From Promethearchaeota archaeon (GTDB lineage Archaea > Asgardarchaeota > Lokiarchaeia > Sigynarchaeales > SOKP01): 7,878 nt of DNA. The stretch's first letter is position 1. Each line of letters starts with the position of its first letter. The translations under genes were made by a program, and so were the position numbers. The notes below the pieces were generated by a model. That model was not told where the DNA came from. It did no database searches and saw nothing but the letters and a program-made list of their open reading frames with translations. Where the stretch lies: positions 1 to 7,878 of the forward strand of contig WJKD01000107.1 of the NCBI GenBank assembly GCA_014729315.1, given 5' to 3'. Shown one piece after another: positions 6,686 through 7,878 of the stretch.

Positions 6686-7639
6686 TTACAACGCCCTTTT
6701 TATATATCTTTTCATGTTCGGCGAAAACACTTCCTTGAATTTTAACAATTTTTCAATAGACCAGTCTTTGATTTCTTTTAATGTTTCGCCGTCGCTATCT
6801 ATGGAACCGTTCCTATAAATGGCTATACGTGAGGCTTTTTTATCATCCAATCGTTCCCATTCCAGGTCTTCATCAAACTTGGATTCAATTACCTCTTTAT
6901 CTTGATAAATCGTATCAAATAACTGTTTATTCTTTTCGGCGTCTCCCTGGTCCAAATATAAATCTACTCGAATGCGATTTCCTAATGCAAAGCTCGTTCC
7001 ATAAGTTATACCCGAATACCCCGAAGCAAAGCTATACCAGCTTTGCGGTTGCCCTTTCCTTGCATTGGTGAAATTATACTTCTCCCGCAGCTCGTCAATT
7101 AAATCCTGAAAATAGCAGCGGTATGCTTCCATCTTTTCGGATACCTGGTTGCTACCTGGTCTCTTTTTGCTTTTCTGCCATTCATTTGGGAATACTATGG
7201 GATTGAAATTATATGCGGGCTTCGAATCATCGATTTGCAGTATTTCTATAACCACGCCGAAAAATTCAGTGTCCGTATCCGTCCTTTGGTTGAGCCAATC
7301 CAGTGCCTGCCGATGTTCTTCACGAATTGTTTCCGCAATCCAGATGATTACCGACGCATCAAAACCGGATGCATACGTCAGCAACTTACCAAGATGGTCA
7401 TGATCGGTAGAACTAATTTGATTTTCGATTATCACAGCTTTGTTTCTGCCGACATCATTTGCCAGCAAATCAAGCGAGAATTCCCCGACGCTAGCTTCCA
7501 TCTGTTTTAATTCCAATTCCATTCCAAGAGTTTTACCAAGCTCACTAATATTTTTCGCCAGCCAGGGAGTGAATTCCCTTGCTTCATTTTTCCAGACATC
7601 CCGAAGATTTAATTTTCTAAGATTGCCGAAATTCGTCAT
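6686..7639 (-). CDS. DUF4268 protein with PD-(D/E)XK-like N-terminal domain
   Basis: This 317-residue protein matches a widespread family of unproven function. The N-terminal half holds a nuclease-like core: Glu53-x3-Asp57 in GEFSLDLLA, then Glu72-Asn-Gln74 in IIENQI, followed by TDHDHLGKLLTYASGFDA (78-95) and a WIAETIREEHRQALDWLN helix (100-117). This resembles the PD-(D/E)XK superfamily with Gln replacing the usual Lys. The C-terminal half (from about 165) fits DUF4268, with YRCYFQDLIDELR and RIRVDLYLD. A GAGGG 9 bases upstream supports the ATG at 7639. It is convergent with the toxin-antitoxin unit, with 27 bases between the stop codons, and richer in G+C than that unit (28 of 60 in two rows I counted). 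Such proteins often sit in defence regions, so a DNA-restriction role is plausible. Whether it cuts DNA is unknown. Confidence 0.82.
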   Translation of the reverse strand: MTNFGNLRKLNLRDVWKNEAREFTPWLAKNISELGKTLGMELELKQMEASVGEFSLDLLANDVGRNKAVIIENQISSTDHDHLGKLLTYASGFDASVIIWIAETIREEHRQALDWLNQRTDTDTEFFGVVIEILQIDDSKPAYNFNPIVFPNEWQKSKKRPGSNQVSEKMEAYRCYFQDLIDELREKYNFTNARKGQPQSWYSFASGYSGITYGTSFALGNRIRVDLYLDQGDAEKNKQLFDTIYQDKEVIESKFDEDLEWERLDDKKASRIAIYRNGSIDSDGETLKEIKDWSIEKLLKFKEVFSPNMKRYIKRAL

Positions 7640-7878
7640 TTTCGATATCCCTCATTTTAAAAGATGATAATTCCCAGGAATCCGATTGAAATATGATTTT
7701 AAATATTGATTAAGCAAGTTGCTATTCTAAAAGTGCAGAAATGAAATCATGTAGGAAAGTATAGCAAAATATATGAAATTCATTTAAATATGTCAACATT
7801 AAAAATTAATTATTTGCAGAAGCCGACAATTCGTTTTACTTTTTAGCCCTTTTTAGCAAGTGAATATTGTCTACTAAA
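7640..7878. other. AT-rich right margin without a supported gene
   Basis: No ORF of note, RNA gene or terminator is visible here. Its left part should hold the promoter of the DUF4268 gene: TTGCTT (plus-strand bases 7712-7717) and TATTTC (7688-7693) on the minus strand are 18 bases apart, a mediocre match. Near the right end TTTTTAGC occurs twice, at 7840-7847 and 7850-7857, ten bases apart. That could be a protein-binding repeat or chance in AT-rich DNA. The window ends before any neighbouring gene starts. Confidence 0.4.

Noticed and set aside
6781..7667. Plus-strand ORFs of 75-96 residues opposite the DUF4268 gene
   Set aside because: They are antisense to a well supported gene, overlap one another in different frames and have no recognisable motif.
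1..7878. CRISPR array, tRNA, rRNA or insertion-sequence ends
   Set aside because: No regularly spaced repeat of sufficient length, cloverleaf-like segment or terminal inverted repeat was seen on either strand by eye.

Overview
The window looks like part of the accessory genome of an AT-rich bacterium, most likely from the Bacteroidota or wider FCB group. The best clue is the recombinase at the left edge. Its catalytic block, its DNA-binding middle and its zinc ribbon with a Cys-x3-Cys second half match what I know of Bacteroidota site-specific recombinases. Shine-Dalgarno-like sequences precede several genes, so the placement within that group is uncertain. No housekeeping gene, rRNA, tRNA or CRISPR array is visible.

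Left third (1-2144, all minus strand): a compact, overlapping gene run is read toward the left edge. It starts with a MerR-like DNA-binding protein (1314-2144), continues with two small ORFs (1153-1317, tentative; 1055-1231, better supported) and ends with a large serine recombinase whose C-terminus lies outside the window (1-1095). The recombinase has no stop codon in the window; its frame is open through base 1. This is the likely integration/excision module of a mobile element, with its regulator transcribed first. A good sigma-70-type promoter lies upstream of the regulator, with a 9-bp repeat inside its spacer.

Centre (2396-5464, plus): a single-chain restriction-modification enzyme of Eco57I-like type IIG layout is transcribed away from the regulator across a shared 251-bp intergenic region. 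It has an N-terminal PD-(D/E)XK nuclease, a gamma-class adenine methylase and a C-terminal target-recognition region. The recognition region is much richer in A+T than the rest of the gene, which suggests a swapped specificity cassette.

Right third: a two-gene unit (5689-6658, plus) encodes a Panacea (DUF4065/SocA-like) antitoxin followed, with a 14-bp overlap, by a 135-residue protein that resembles PemK/MazF-fold toxins only faintly. It is the best candidate here for a poorly described system. Convergent to it, 27 bp away, lies a DUF4268-type protein with a PD-(D/E)XK-like N-terminal domain (6686-7639, minus). The last 239 bases hold no gene that I can support.

Taken together, the window reads as a recombinase-borne defence island: a mobility module with its own regulator, next to a restriction-modification enzyme, a toxin-antitoxin module and a stand-alone nuclease-like protein. 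That the pieces share one element is inferred from adjacency; the attachment sites are not visible.
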